From positions 62,001 through 126,000 of the forward strand of contig JALRME010000006.1 of assembly GCA_026120035.1 (NCBI GenBank): a DNA stretch of 64,000 nucleotides, read 5' to 3'. Below are positions 21,798-32,871 of the stretch, piece by piece. A program made the position numbers and the translations under genes. This DNA comes from Coleophoma eucalyptorum. Lineage: Eukaryota; Ascomycota; Leotiomycetes; Helotiales; Dermateaceae. The first letter of the stretch is position 1; each line of letters begins with the position of its first letter. Below the pieces are notes generated by a model. That model was not told where the DNA came from, did not search any database, and worked only from the letters and a program-made list of their open reading frames with translations.

Positions 21798-23383
21798 ATG
21801 TCCTCGCACAGTCCGCAAGCCTCACGACGGCGCTCACACCGTGAAGAGCCAGCCTCGCCAGAACAGCACCAAACGGAGCCGTCTGAAGACTCCGAATATT
21901 TCATGCTGAATCATTCGCAAGTCGACACCTCTTCGAAAACGAGCTCCGATTCTCCCAACCCCCAGGAGCAGCTTGACACACCAGTCATTGCTACCACACC
22001 ATCCACAGCCCCACCCCCACCCGAAGATGTTCGTGAGTGCTGGATATGTCGACAAGAAGACACCGACGATACTCCCGAAACCTCTGAATGGCGTTCACCT
22101 TGCCCATGTTCTATGCAAGCTCATGAATCATGTCTGCTAGAGTGGATCACCGATAAGGAATCAGCACGGCCTGGCGAAAGTCCCATGCCAGAAGACATCG
22201 TCTGCCCAGTCTGCAAACACAAATATAAGATCGATCGACCCAAGGACTACATTGTCATAGCAGCAGATAGGATCAGGAAAAGCGCTAGAGCCTTGATTCT
22301 TCCAACAGCAGCCAGCACAATTATAGGCACGGTTTATTCGGGATTTTTGATCTATGGCATGAACAGTCTTGAACTGGTGTTCGGATATGAAGAGGCAAAA
22401 TACGTTATGGCTGCGAGTAACCGCGATCGAGCCATACATGCGAATATGTACTCCCGAGCGTGGTATAGAGGCATCCACCAAGCCATCAGAATCATGGATC
22501 CATTTCTCCCCGCAACAGATTGTGTCGCGAACTGGAAACTATTCGTAGGTCTGCCGTTAATAGCACCTGCTCTTGTTCTTTCTCGCACTCGCCTTGCTGA
22601 CCCACTGTTCGCGCTACTCCCTGTTTGTGTAAGTCTTCAGTGCTTGATGAGCTTCCCCTCTGCTAATAGTCCCAGTACTTTGTGTGGAGAGAAGATCAAC
22701 GAGGTCTTCGGGACTGGCCCCCAACGCCAGCCATGGCATTTTCAGTCTTACCCTATATTCGATCAGCGTATAACCAGATTTATGGAATTGCCTTTAATGA
22801 ACTCGAGAGAAAATGGGATCAAGCTGTACAACGTACCCCACGAGAAGGGGAGACGGCAGAGGGGATTCAAGCAGCAAATCAAGCGGCGAACGCAGAAGAC
22901 AATGCTATATTCGATTTACAGGTGGAGATTGTAGAAGAAGAGGTTGCAGACGCTGATATTCCGGCGCTGATTCAAGAAAGGCTCGACCAACAAGACCAAC
23001 AAGGGCAACAGCGTGGAGGAGTACAAGCACCACAGGCCCCCCGACCAGCTGGTCGTAACCAAAATAATTGGGAGATACGTCAAAATATCTCGACCGTACA
23101 TGTTGTGAGCACGGTAATGGGTGCACTAATGTTTCCTCCAATTTCGTCCCTTATGGGTGATCTCCTCAAGCTCACTCTGCCTTCGCGTTTGGTCTCGAAA
23201 CCTAGTTCGCGATGGCCTCTTGGAAGCGCGAGAGGTATCTTGCAAGAAAAATGGGGACGTACTTTGATTGGTGGCTGTTTATTCGTGGTATTGAAAGATG
23301 TTGTAACATTGTACTGTAAGTGGAAGAAGGCCAAAGACTTCGGCAAAAGGAAGATCGTGGATTATAAAAGAGCCAGGAATTAG
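21798..23383 (+). CDS. RING-CH (MARCH-type) membrane E3 ubiquitin ligase
   Basis: Two exons (21798-22628, 22676-23383) with a 47-bp intron encode 512 residues. The splice joins ALLPVC to YFVWREDQRGLRDWPPTP. After a Ser/Glu/Pro-rich N-terminus comes a RINGv domain near residues 80-145. It has ECWICRQED, PCPC, HESCLLEWI and CPVCKHKYKI, the C4HC3 pattern of MARCH proteins. Hydrophobic segments follow (ILPTAASTIIGTVYSGFLIY, WKLFVGLPLIAPALVL, and C-terminal TVMGALMFPPISSLMGDLL and GGCLFVVLKDVVTLY), suggesting several membrane passes. A Gln-rich linker (DQQDQQGQQ) lies between them. Such ligases tag membrane proteins in the ER, endosome or mitochondrial outer membrane. The exact compartment is not determinable here. 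Confidence 0.88.
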
Positions 23384-23665
23384 GATTGGGGAGTTGATGG
23401 CGTAAAAGAGATAATTAGCTATGTCTAAGTTGCATTTCGGCGTTCGTGGGGTTAGCGGCACCATGTTTTCAGCGAGCATAAGATCTGACTACAGACTCTA
23501 GGGTTTGTGAATATTCTTTTAATCGCGGGCTTCTTAACGAAAGTAGCAAAATGATTTCTGAACATGTCCAAATGGGACAATCATTCATTCATTCAAGGAA
23601 TAAAAGGTTACGCTGTTTGCTTTAACATTTCTTAACCCCATTGATTCTTCCGGCATTGCCGCTCC

Positions 23666-25558
23666 CTAATTCAGAGGCAACCTCCTCCCTCGCAGGCATC
23701 TCAAAAATCTGTACCAGGTTGCTATCTGCCTCACACATTTGAGTATTATCTGCTTCAAATCGTGGCACACCATCCGTCTCGCATATCGTCCCACCCTCAG
23801 TCTGACTATCGCTGTATAGTCTTCCTGTACGACAACACCAGGTGAGTCAAATTCTGCAATATCCACATGTTCGTAAGATCTCTTGTGAGGGCTGAAATCT
23901 GGATGCATAGCGTCCATTTCGCTGTTTGTAGCCGCTAATATCCCAACACCATCCATTTCTGGCTTGATGTAGTCGGCCGGCGGATTAAGTTTTTGGCTGG
24001 CTGAATCTATGACTGCTTTGGTAGAACGCAATCTTCGTCTTGGCCTGAGGACGAACACGAAAACCACTACCCTTATTCCAGCCAGGAGAAGTACTACGCC
24101 CACTGAGATACCTACGACGAGTCCAATGGATGGCTTCCTTGGAGAGCTTGTTGTTGCGATGTCGTTTGAAGATGTGCTGTTAGGTGGAAAGATTGCCACG
24201 AGTTGCTCCTGTGTGTTGGCGTCAAACCGACTTTGCGAGACCTTGAATTCTCGGCGATCGTAGTCTGCTGTCACATATGCTTCTTGGAGAAAGACTCGTC
24301 CAAGTGTATACTGTGATTCGTTTGCTGCTATCTTTAAGGGAAAGTATCGCGTTGGACTCTCGACCAATGGGGCCGTCATGGTTAGATCAAAGGCTGCATA
24401 TGGAAGTGTGATGTTCGCTGAAATGCCCAACGAAGCATCCACAAGGGTAAATATTATACTGAGGCTGTCAGCCACGTTGAGAGCATCATGTGTCTCGTTA
24501 ACTAAATATACTCCGAGATCCGTATCCCAAGTCAATCCAAATGTATTGGAGAATTGGTCGCATGCTGAAAGCGGAAGATAGATATGTGGGAGTGAAGAGT
24601 CAATAAAGGCTGAGATAGGCGACGATACCAGTATGGAACTTGCTGTGCTGTTGATACAGCTTATGGAACCAATTCTAACTGTAAGATCTCGAATATCATC
24701 TCCATTGAACGGCCACGTCAAATTGTTTGAGACGAATCTTGTCGAATCGTACCCTCCAAATTTCAAACTCCCGACAGCTCGACTAGATCCTAAATAGAGA
24801 GATCGTCTTTTTTTTTTGAATTCTCATTCAATATAAATCGACTCTTACCATATTGGTTTCCTGCAGTATAGCTCCAGGAAGTACTCGGTAGCAAGCCGCT
24901 GGCTCTCAGATTTTCAATGAAACTTGGGATTGGGTTGTTGTAGGAAGTGAAGTTAGTTGGTCTCGGGATTAATCCTAGTATGCCAAGGAAGAAATCCTTC
25001 TTTGCAATACCTGCAAGGGTCTGGTTGTGTAAATTTGGACCACCCGCACCTTGAAACCCAAGAGCTATGTTATCAAAGCCGTACAGTGCTCTTCCTGTAA
25101 GTCCAAGTCGAGTTTTAATCTCTAGCGGATAGATATTGCTTGTGAGGTTTGCAAGGTTAGATTGCCATGTGCTTGAGGAATTGATAATAAATTGACCACC
25201 TCGTTGTTGCGCACAGTCTGATGAATCTATTTGTATACATCCTTGAGGGAGCATTACGAGGGTTTGATAAACAGATGTCCCTAGTAGGACTTTGACTAAT
25301 TGCGGTGGTGTTCCAACTTGGATGGGAAATGTTGACCCATTGCCCATCATTTCCGTCCCTTTACAAGTCAGTTTAGTCAGGGTATAGAAAGCCTTTTGGA
25401 ACTAATTATTACCTGTCTTGAGAAGCTGCAATGCATATTGGGGCTGCAGTCGTGTTTCGTCGAATTAAATTTTTGAACACCCTGCCCTCATGATGTGCTG
25501 AAGCAGCTGTCATCAGGATTAGGATCAGCGCAGGCCAAGTATCTGAACCAGGCCTCAT
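23666..25558 (-). pseudogene. Aspartic-protease-like type I membrane protein, frame-broken
   Basis: Exons are 25413-25558 (start MRPGSDTWPALILILMTA, a signal peptide), 24849-25358 and 23666-24789. Introns are 54 and 59 bp. The pepsin fold is evident: TFPIQVGTPPQ, FFLGILGLIPR, AVGSLKFGGYD, FIDSSLPHIYLP. The second splice gives NQYGSSRAVGSLKFGG. Just after the first splice, DGNDGQW continues into STFPIQVG only if one G of GGG (25336-25338) is removed, so the frame breaks there. The first catalytic triad, normally DTG, reads GTS (LLGTS, codon for the missing Asp at 25279-25281), and the second is DSS. The protein would therefore probably not be a protease even with the frame intact. A membrane helix (IGLVVGISVGVVLLLAGI) and a basic cytosolic tail of about 125 residues complete it. 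Such inactive pepsin-like surface proteins occur in filamentous fungi, and their role is unknown. Confidence 0.75.
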
Positions 25559-26745
25559 TGATGTTTTATCACAGATATCTATGAGGAATCTCGTTAGATT
25601 CAATAGAAGACAAGAACCCAGCTCTTTTCAGTTGAACCTTCACTAGAATAAGATTGTCGACCAGAAATTCGAAGCGAGGGAGACACTAGACTGCGGTTGT
25701 CGCCACGATCAGCTCTGGTTACTGGCTAGCCAGATCACTACATCAACCACGGCCGACTATCTTCGTATTCATATTAGGGTTTTGGAAGTGCTGTTAATAC
25801 GCTCTAGATGTGGTATATTGTCTTGGATAAGAGAGGCGTTGAGAGCTAGCTGCTTAAGCCTGAATGAATCTAATAGACGATAGGTAAACTCTACTACGAA
25901 TGTTGGTCAAAACTGAAGCCAGCATATAAGATGGTTACTTCCGTACTTCACTTAACTATAACCTATTGCAGGAACACAAATGTCTTGGTCTTCTTGGTCC
26001 GAAAGCCTGCAGAAACATAGTCTGGCACTTATCGCTTGAATCTTGGCCATCCCAGCTTTTCACTGTCGTAAGCGAGCCCCTTCCTCTCCACGCTGTGTTC
26101 GGCCTCAATGGAGGACTTGGCACCCAGCTTAATGGAGTTTGGCCTCGAGCAAATCCGGGGGCCCAAGAGAAGTATTGCTGCACTTGAATGTAAATGATCG
26201 CTTGATCAGCCCTGTGATCAGACTTCGCCTGCTATGGAGCACATCAGCTCTGCCGCCTTACTCATGGTATTGTATGTAATTGGTTATTCTTTATTACTCA
26301 CGGGAAAACCCCATCCCAAGCTCGGGGGGTTTAGGGGCTAGATAGAAGGTTTGTTATGCTTAAAATTTCTTGGTATTGTACTGAGCGCCCCTCTGTAGGC
26401 TCTGGGTCCTCTTTGTGGACACTACGATTTGTTTTCTTGTCTGCCGTCCGCCCTCTGTGGCCACCCACAGCTGAGTACCACATCCATGAATTCAACATAG
26501 TCTTCTTGGCTTCTCTCAAAATAACCTTGCTGGCTTCTCTGAAATAATATGTCGAATTCTTCATTATAAGGTCTTGTCAGTCCTGGTTGTACCTACAAGT
26601 CCTCGCCACAATCTCTGGACTGTACAATATGCCACCCTCAGGCTACCCGTGCTATTTACTCTCACTTATAGTGGCTTGATTTTAGCAAATGTGTTCCCTT
26701 GGGGTCAGTATTGATCACAAGAGAGCGGTATTTCAACTAACACAG
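25559..26745. other. Intergenic, nothing recognised
   Basis: Overlapping frames at 25956-26187 run on both strands and are chance. The 5' end of the decayed repeat-protein gene probably lies between 26600 and 26745. The ATG at 26629 opens a hydrophobic start (MPPSGYPCYLLSLIVA) that then hits TGA. Confidence 0.4.
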
Positions 26746-27899
26746 GAATATTCTAACGACCTCATACAACAACTCAACTACTGCATCATCAACCACTACT
26801 TCTAGTTCTTCGGTCACGACACCAGTGTGTTGTTTTGTGGTTCAAGACACCGTCACCGAAGAATGGTGGCAGAAGTACGGCTATTTCTCAGGCAGCGGAG
26901 ATATCAACATGACCTCAATTACCACACTCATCACATATTACGAAACAGCAACAGTCACGAATCTTGAGACGAATATATATTCGAAGATCAATACATCGTG
27001 GACAATTACTTATCCAACTGGCGGAAATCCTTTAAGACTTAAATCTCAAGCTGCTCCGGGTCCAAGCCAAGTAATGCATTCTCTTAGAACTAACGATGAA
27101 TCTGATAATTTGACGCAGCTGTTAACGGCCGGTGTCGCTGTGTAAGTATCTCGCCAGACATATTCCACCTTCTCTAAAAAACTTACAGTGCATCCCCGGC
27201 TGCATTTAATGTGTACTCAACTGTGAAGATCATCACAGTACCAGCTGTGACAGATGCAGGTGGCAATCTTGTCTGCGCAACACAATCTGAAATGGCCGGA
27301 GTCGCTTTAACCTACACCGGAATCAACTCTAATGCTGAAGCTTACTTCACAGGCTATAATATATCAACAAGAACTGTTGACGAAGGAAGTAATCCAACTC
27401 CAGTCACTATCACCGAAACCATAAGGGGTCAGGTCACCGTTGAAGTAATAACAACATATGCTACTGCAACTCCAACGACATACTATATCAATTCAGATGG
27501 TGTCACCATTGATGCGAGTAGTAGGCCCAGCACAGCAGTACTTTCGCTCCCAACCCCATATGTTCATCTGCTCACACGCGGAGCACAAGGTCGTGATCTT
27601 ATAGGTGAAGATCAATGCGGCCTTAGCTTGGATCAAGAGGAATATGGCTACGTACCACAAGCTGTCATTGATCATTCTAAGCCTCAATTTCCTGAAATTA
27701 AATCGTGTCTTCCCGGAGGGCCATCGATCATCACAATTGCAGCTACGGACAGAGGTGCTGAGTGTGCAACAAGAACTGAAATCAATGCTGGCGGCGATCT
27801 AACTAGTCACGTAACCTCAGTCACGAAAGTTGCCCCAAAGCCAGCTAATCAGATCGATTCGCAGCCTGAAAACAATCAATTGCCACCATTCGTTACACC

Positions 27900-28050
27900 A
27901 CCAGCTTCAGTACCTCAACTAAACCCCCAGCCAAATCCTCAGCCAAATCCTCAAGCAAACTCTCAGTCCATTCCTCAATCCAGTCCTCAGTCCAATCCTC
28001 AAGCAAACCCTCAGCAAAACCCTCCACAACCAAACACTGTCCCAGCTGGA
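27900..28050 (+). repeat. Pro-Asn/Gln short tandem repeats
   Basis: The frame reads NPQPNPQPNPQANSQSIPQ and then SSPQSNPQANPQQNPPQPN. The unit is about 12 bases (CCTCAGNNNAAT), repeated roughly ten times with drift. It would form an extended, flexible linker. Confidence 0.8.
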
Positions 28051-28109
28051 GGACCTCTCGCACCCTAGATCACAGCACCAGCAGGAAACTCTCCACAACC
28101 TAACAATGT

Positions 28110-28700
28110 CCCAGGTCCAAGTGCTATTAACATCACTGGACCAACTATCTTTCCTGTAAACCCAAATGTTCCGATACCTGGACCAGTCACTGTAATTGAT
28201 GGAAGCTCCTTTGTCATTGTGCCTTCACCTACCATCATATAAGTACCAGCTCAAGCGAACAACCCTACTGCTTTGGCAATCAATGGACCAACGACCATCC
28301 CCGTCAATCCTAACATCCGATCGCAGGCCCGACATTAGTGATTGGAGGCACTACCTTCGTTATTGTTCCAACTCCAACAGTCATTCAACTACCAAACCCA
28401 ACCGCAAGTGTTGGCGGTAGTGCGCTGACCATCAGTGGACCAATAACTATTCCGGTCATCCCTGGAGTATCAATCTCTGGCCAAACGACAATAATTTCCG
28501 GTTCAGCTTTTGTAATTATTCCATCTGCTACAGCAATCCCTCTCATCCCAACTACACCGGTCACACAGGCAATCTCCAGACTCACAACCATTCCCGTCGA
28601 TTCTAGGTCTCCTATCTCTGGCTCAACAACCGTCATCAGTGGAAGCACTTTTATCATCGTTAGCCCCTCAAACCCTGCATCTAAAATTTCCTCTACTGCG
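28110..28700 (+). repeat. Four imperfect repeats of about 49 codons
   Basis: Repeats begin at ITGPTIFPV, INGPTTIPV, ISGPITIPV and (degenerate) LTTIPVDSR. Each holds an internal copy of a GTTFVIVPS-like segment (SSFVIVPS, TTFVIVPT, SAFVIIPS, STFIIVSP). Alternating hydrophobic residues suggest short beta strands. The third module opens just after the frame loss at 28317. Confidence 0.75.
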
Positions 28701-28820
28701 GCATCAACAACTTCGTCTACTCTAAATCTCGGTGATATAATCCTAATCGCAGGCGGATTCAGCACTCAATCCACGCCAACGGCTACAGACCCTGCGGCCA
28801 AAATGATGCGTCTGCGTTAA

Positions 28821-30605
28821 AACATGGTTCTTGGTCCTTGCTTGGAGCGTGGGTTTCTTGCATTCTGATGGTCCAAATCATGTAGTAGTAATCATGTAGT
28901 TCAGATTTCAGCCCCTTTCTTCTCTCATGACTAAAGGGACTTTTATTTGGTTTAAATAATAGCCACTTGCAGGCCGAATAGGCTTCTTTAATCTGCTGGA
29001 CTTGTCATTACTACTTCATGTTCTGACTGTACTTTTTCTATCTGGCTTAGTCGCTTAAAGTCCAAATTATTGATAGTGGACGAGCGAGCACAAGGTGGAC
29101 GCTTGAGTCTAAGTACCGACCGAGAACGGAGATTTGGGCACTAGAGGTTGAAGACTTCAAACATAGGAAGTAAATGTTGCGTCAGGGAGCTTAGCCTCGT
29201 ACTACTCGGTGCTCTAAAGCTTCGGCTTGCCGATCATTGTGCTACCTCCGCTGCTCCGCAAAAAGGGTCGTGCAGATATAGACGGTACCTGCATCAATGT
29301 CGGACGCTACTGAAGAGCCGGTCTAAATTGAACCTAGAGAGCAGTCCTGAGTATGATTATCTCGGCTTATGATCTGTCTCTTAGACATTACTCATTTTCC
29401 CGTCTCGACTGTCTTTGTAGCCTTCAATCATTCAGTTCCAGATTCCAATCTTAATTGAGGACCAGTGCTGCATGGGTTCCTTGTCGCTTCTGCATACTAG
29501 CTTGACAAAGGATTGCGCTACAGTTGACCTGAATCACAATTGCCGAATAATTGTGCTACGAGTCAAAGAGTTTCTTGTTTTTCCACAAGCAAGAGAATGT
29601 ATCTACAAGCCATATGTAGAACTAACATCTCTTACCATAGATACGCTTGAAGAAATCTATGAATAGCGTCATATTAGGTGTTGAACATCTAGAATAAGCA
29701 CGGGTGATTTGTTCTTAGCAGACGGTTTGTCTGTTCTGCTATTCTTATGTTCTTTGACTTTGATGATATTTAGATGCGCTTATTGGTCGATAAGATAATG
29801 GATATGGAATGCGTCGCCATCTTGATCATCATTGCAATCAAGTTGGAGCCATATCACATCCACGTCACCAGTAGGTCAAAGACGTTAGAAGGAAAATGCA
29901 CAAGTATCCAAAACCACAGCTCAGAGGCACCGGACCTCGGAACCATTGCACGGCATCATGTTCTATGACTGTACGCTTGGTGTATATATCTAGATCTGCA
30001 CGACTGTCTTATCAGGCTCCTTCGCGGTGAATATTTTGATTGGTCACTAGGCTATAATGCTCCCAACACCCTTAGACTTGGAGCCCAAAAACCTGGAGAG
30101 AGGTAAAACCTGTTTACTCTTAACAAGATAGAAAGTTGACTGGATAAAGCAAGCCAGTAGTTAGGGGGACTGGCTTGGCAAGACACACGAGATTCGCCTT
30201 GGATAAGCGATTGGCCAAATGTGGAAAAGTGCTTTGGTGAGAACAGTTGGAAAGGTGTCAAAGACAACAACCGTTGGCGGGATAGCAGGGGTACTTATAA
30301 GATGACATCATGGCACGGTGTCCAGTTGTACAAGATGGAGGTATACATGATTAGGTCGCACCGGACTGACTTACATAAGGCTGGGTTGCACGGTGCCGGA
30401 GTACGCGGGATATAATTGTGTAAATTATATGTCAATTTAATACAGGAGGAAGCGGAAGGATCGAAACGCTTCCATCGCTCGACCCAAGCGACGAAAAAGG
30501 AGGGCTGATTTGGGAGACAAGGTGTGGCAACTTCAAACGCTACCCGGTATTTGGTGGGGCTGGCTGAGGAGCCAGTTGGCCGTGCTGCTGTTCTCGTACT
30601 TTATT
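28821..30605. other. Gene-poor stretch
   Basis: Only short frames of up to 74 codons occur and none is recognisable. The right end (30420-30605) begins the promoter of the small Cys-rich gene. No RNA gene or transposon end was seen. Confidence 0.45.
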
Positions 30606-30625
30606 TACCTTACCTTACCTTACCC
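30606..30625 (+). repeat. Four tandem TTACC units in a promoter
   Basis: TTACC is repeated four times head to tail, followed by CCGG. It lies about 150 bp before the 5'-leader intron of the small Cys-rich gene, in a pyrimidine-rich core promoter (CTTTCCCCTTCCCCTCT follows). Confidence 0.7.
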
Positions 30626-30752
30626 CGGTTCAGCCAGCCACTGGTCTGGCCTGATCAGATAAAGTCTTTCCCCTTCCCCTCTGGCGGTCAAGTTCTTTTC
30701 TTCCCCTTTCTCAATCTCCTGTACAATCTATCTTATCTAATCCATCAACACT

Positions 30753-30815
30753 GTAAGTCCTTCACCTACTGTGGCCTTGATTCACTATGTCAATATACTA
30801 ACTGGTTCGTTGCAG
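30753..30815 (+). other. Intron in the 5' leader of the small Cys-rich gene
   Basis: GTAAGT donor at 30753, TACTAAC branch near 30800 and TTGCAG acceptor at 30815, 63 bp. The start codon follows 16 bases later. Leader introns are common in strongly expressed fungal genes. Confidence 0.65.
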
Positions 30816-30831
30816 CACTCAAACCAACACA

Positions 30832-31098
30832 ATGCCTGTCGAACAGCCACCCCAGGGACCTGCCCCCATGAGCATGGAGGCACCCAGTGACATCCAGATG
30901 CAGCAACCAGTAAGTACCGACATCTATTGTTCAGCGGCATTCAGCCTGTCCACCAAAAAACCCCACACTAACAGTTTCGTTTCTATCTAGGGACAACAAG
31001 CTCCTATGAGCACCGAGGAGGTCAGCATGCGTGGTGGAGAATACGCAGCCTGCGACTGCTGTTGCATTGATTGTTCCGAGAGCTGTGGCTGCTGCTAA
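30832..31098 (+). CDS. Small protein with a Cys-cluster C-terminus
   Basis: Two exons (30832-30909 and 30991-31098) encode 61 residues. Intron 30910-30990 has GTAAGT, a CTAAC branch and ATCTAG. The start MPVEQPPQGPAPMSMEAPSD is Pro/Met/Gln-rich and disordered. The end, ACDCCCIDCSESCGCC, packs eight Cys into 15 residues and closes with a Gly-Cys-Cys. There is no signal peptide and no obvious hydrophobic helix. Possible roles are palmitoyl-mediated membrane anchoring, as in CYSTM-type small proteins, or metal binding. Neither can be decided here. The two clean introns, one in the leader and one in the coding part, and a pyrimidine-rich promoter make this a real and probably well expressed gene. 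Confidence 0.75.
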
Positions 31099-32871
31099 AT
31101 GGCATCGCAGCCTGGGAAGTTAGCGACAAAGCGGCACGGAGGAAGAGTCACATATAAGGGACATATGCTATGAGAAATACGAAGAATATCCCATCCTCTA
31201 CGTTTGTTATAAATGCCATCAATATTTACCAGCTTGGTCGTAGTGCTTGGATTTAGTGAACACTGAACGAGCAGTCCAGGCTTCATGTTAGAGTTTCAGA
31301 CAAGCATTTTTGACAAGACACGGCGCCCGTGTAGTGTAGCGCCAAGATTTGCTTGTGTTTGCTGCCCCACACTTGCTGCCACGGCACCAGCGAACTTTCA
31401 ATCTTGAAGGAAACATTCCAACGCAAGCCGAACTGTAAAATAGAGTCCTTGGGTTTATTAATGAATCGAGATTGGTGTATTACATTAGATGCAGCACTAC
31501 TACGTTGGATTAATTTTGTTCCGTCTGTTGAGCGATAATGTCGTCGTTCTGTGGAGCTCCCCACATCTTATTGTGAAATACATTTGAGAATGAGATCGAC
31601 ACCTACTCTAACTTGCTGACAATCATTGGTGATCATAAATTTTCATGAATTATGCACGCTGAGATATTCTACAACTGATCCTGACAGCCTAGGTTCGCAT
31701 TTGTACAGGGCAGGCGAGGCTACAGAATGATAAGCATGCTAGTCGCAGATAATAGTAGGTCGTTTTCAGCTAGGGATACCTTCGGCGGTTATACTGTAGT
31801 ATTCATAGCACAGGATAAGGGTAAAACGAGAGCAGCCATTTACACAGCCCAAATATATGCATGCAGGCTCGCTAAGCGAGTTCCAGTATGAAATTCTTAA
31901 CCGCCGGGAGTGCCTCCGTAAAGTGTTTGCCGCCAAACACGCGTGGTTCTGTGCGGACGGATCAGATGAAGAAAAAGATCAGATTAGTTCTTGCGTGCAT
32001 CGGATACTCGAGACTTTCTTTCATCCTATCCCGGGCATCTGAAACAATTCACATGCTATTTGTTCCATTGAATCCAAAAGGCATCCAAAAGGCCTTTTGC
32101 TTTGCTTCGCAGAGATGAGAACTGGTGATCATTGCAACTTTTGGACCGCAATGGACCCTCAAGCTACACTTTTGCCTATCTCATTTTTCAACAAGATGGT
32201 AGTCAACCTTAAAGGATTTGAGGGATTTATTTGCCTCCGGAATACTGGGAATATTGTCGACCGCAATAAGGCTATTAACACAGACTATTAATAGCCAGTT
32301 GAACGCCGGGATAAAGTCATAATATCCTGGTTTGTAGCCTAACTCTAAAGGCTTTTTGAAACACATGATGGCTTAGAAAGACAAATTAGGGTAGAGCTGA
32401 AGATACGGGTGGCTTTCGAAAGGCAAGTAGGTCAAGTGTACTTTAATACATGGGTTTAATATGGGTCCCGCATATGCGCCCGAACGTTTGGGGATGCCAG
32501 CTCACTTGTACAGCGGCTAATTCTCTGCGAGATATCCTAGAACAGGGCTATGAAACTGCTCTTCGCCCTCTAAGCCTTGCAGCCTCTCCTTGGTTCCTTA
32601 TGGTGCATCTCATGATGTATCATACAAATAACCACCCAGAGTCATTCCGATTTAAAATTTTATATACGTCCTTTTCCAGCACGGGGAGCCTACGAGCGTA
32701 GGAGAATTGGTTTTCAACAGCCCAACCGCAGACACTGTAGCAAGAATTTTTCCAGAGGTGACTTTTCAAAGCACAGAGTAGACTCGATAATATATACTAA
32801 CAATACCAGCTTACATTCTTGCTCTGCGAAAGAGAAATTGTAGAGACTTCTGCGGAAACTTATATTGCACC
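31099..32871. other. Gene-poor stretch, nothing recognised
   Basis: Short frames under 95 codons on both strands, no motifs, no RNA gene, no clear repeat. Confidence 0.45.

Larger units (their letters stand above)
26746..28820 (+). pseudogene. Decayed gene for a repeat-rich, probably secreted protein
   Basis: The readable frame starts after an acceptor at 26745 (branch CTAAC). It runs through a Ser/Thr-rich stretch, then VVQDTVTEEWWQKYGYFSG. A 47-bp intron (27142-27188) joins LLTAGVAV to ASPAAFNVYSTVK. A conserved-looking Cys-poor domain is followed by a Pro/Asn/Gln repeat tract (27900-28050) and then four imperfect repeats of about 49 residues (ISGPxTIPV..ISGxTTVISGSxFVIVPS). The frame is interrupted by TAG at 28066-28068, by TAA at 28240-28242, and by a one-base loss near 28317-28318 (CCG reduced to CG in the IPIAGP-type position). 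The repeats continue unchanged across all three breaks, so the ancestral gene was longer. The start codon and signal peptide are not resolved. Function is unknown; wall or adhesin-like is an inference from repeat type. Confidence 0.7.
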
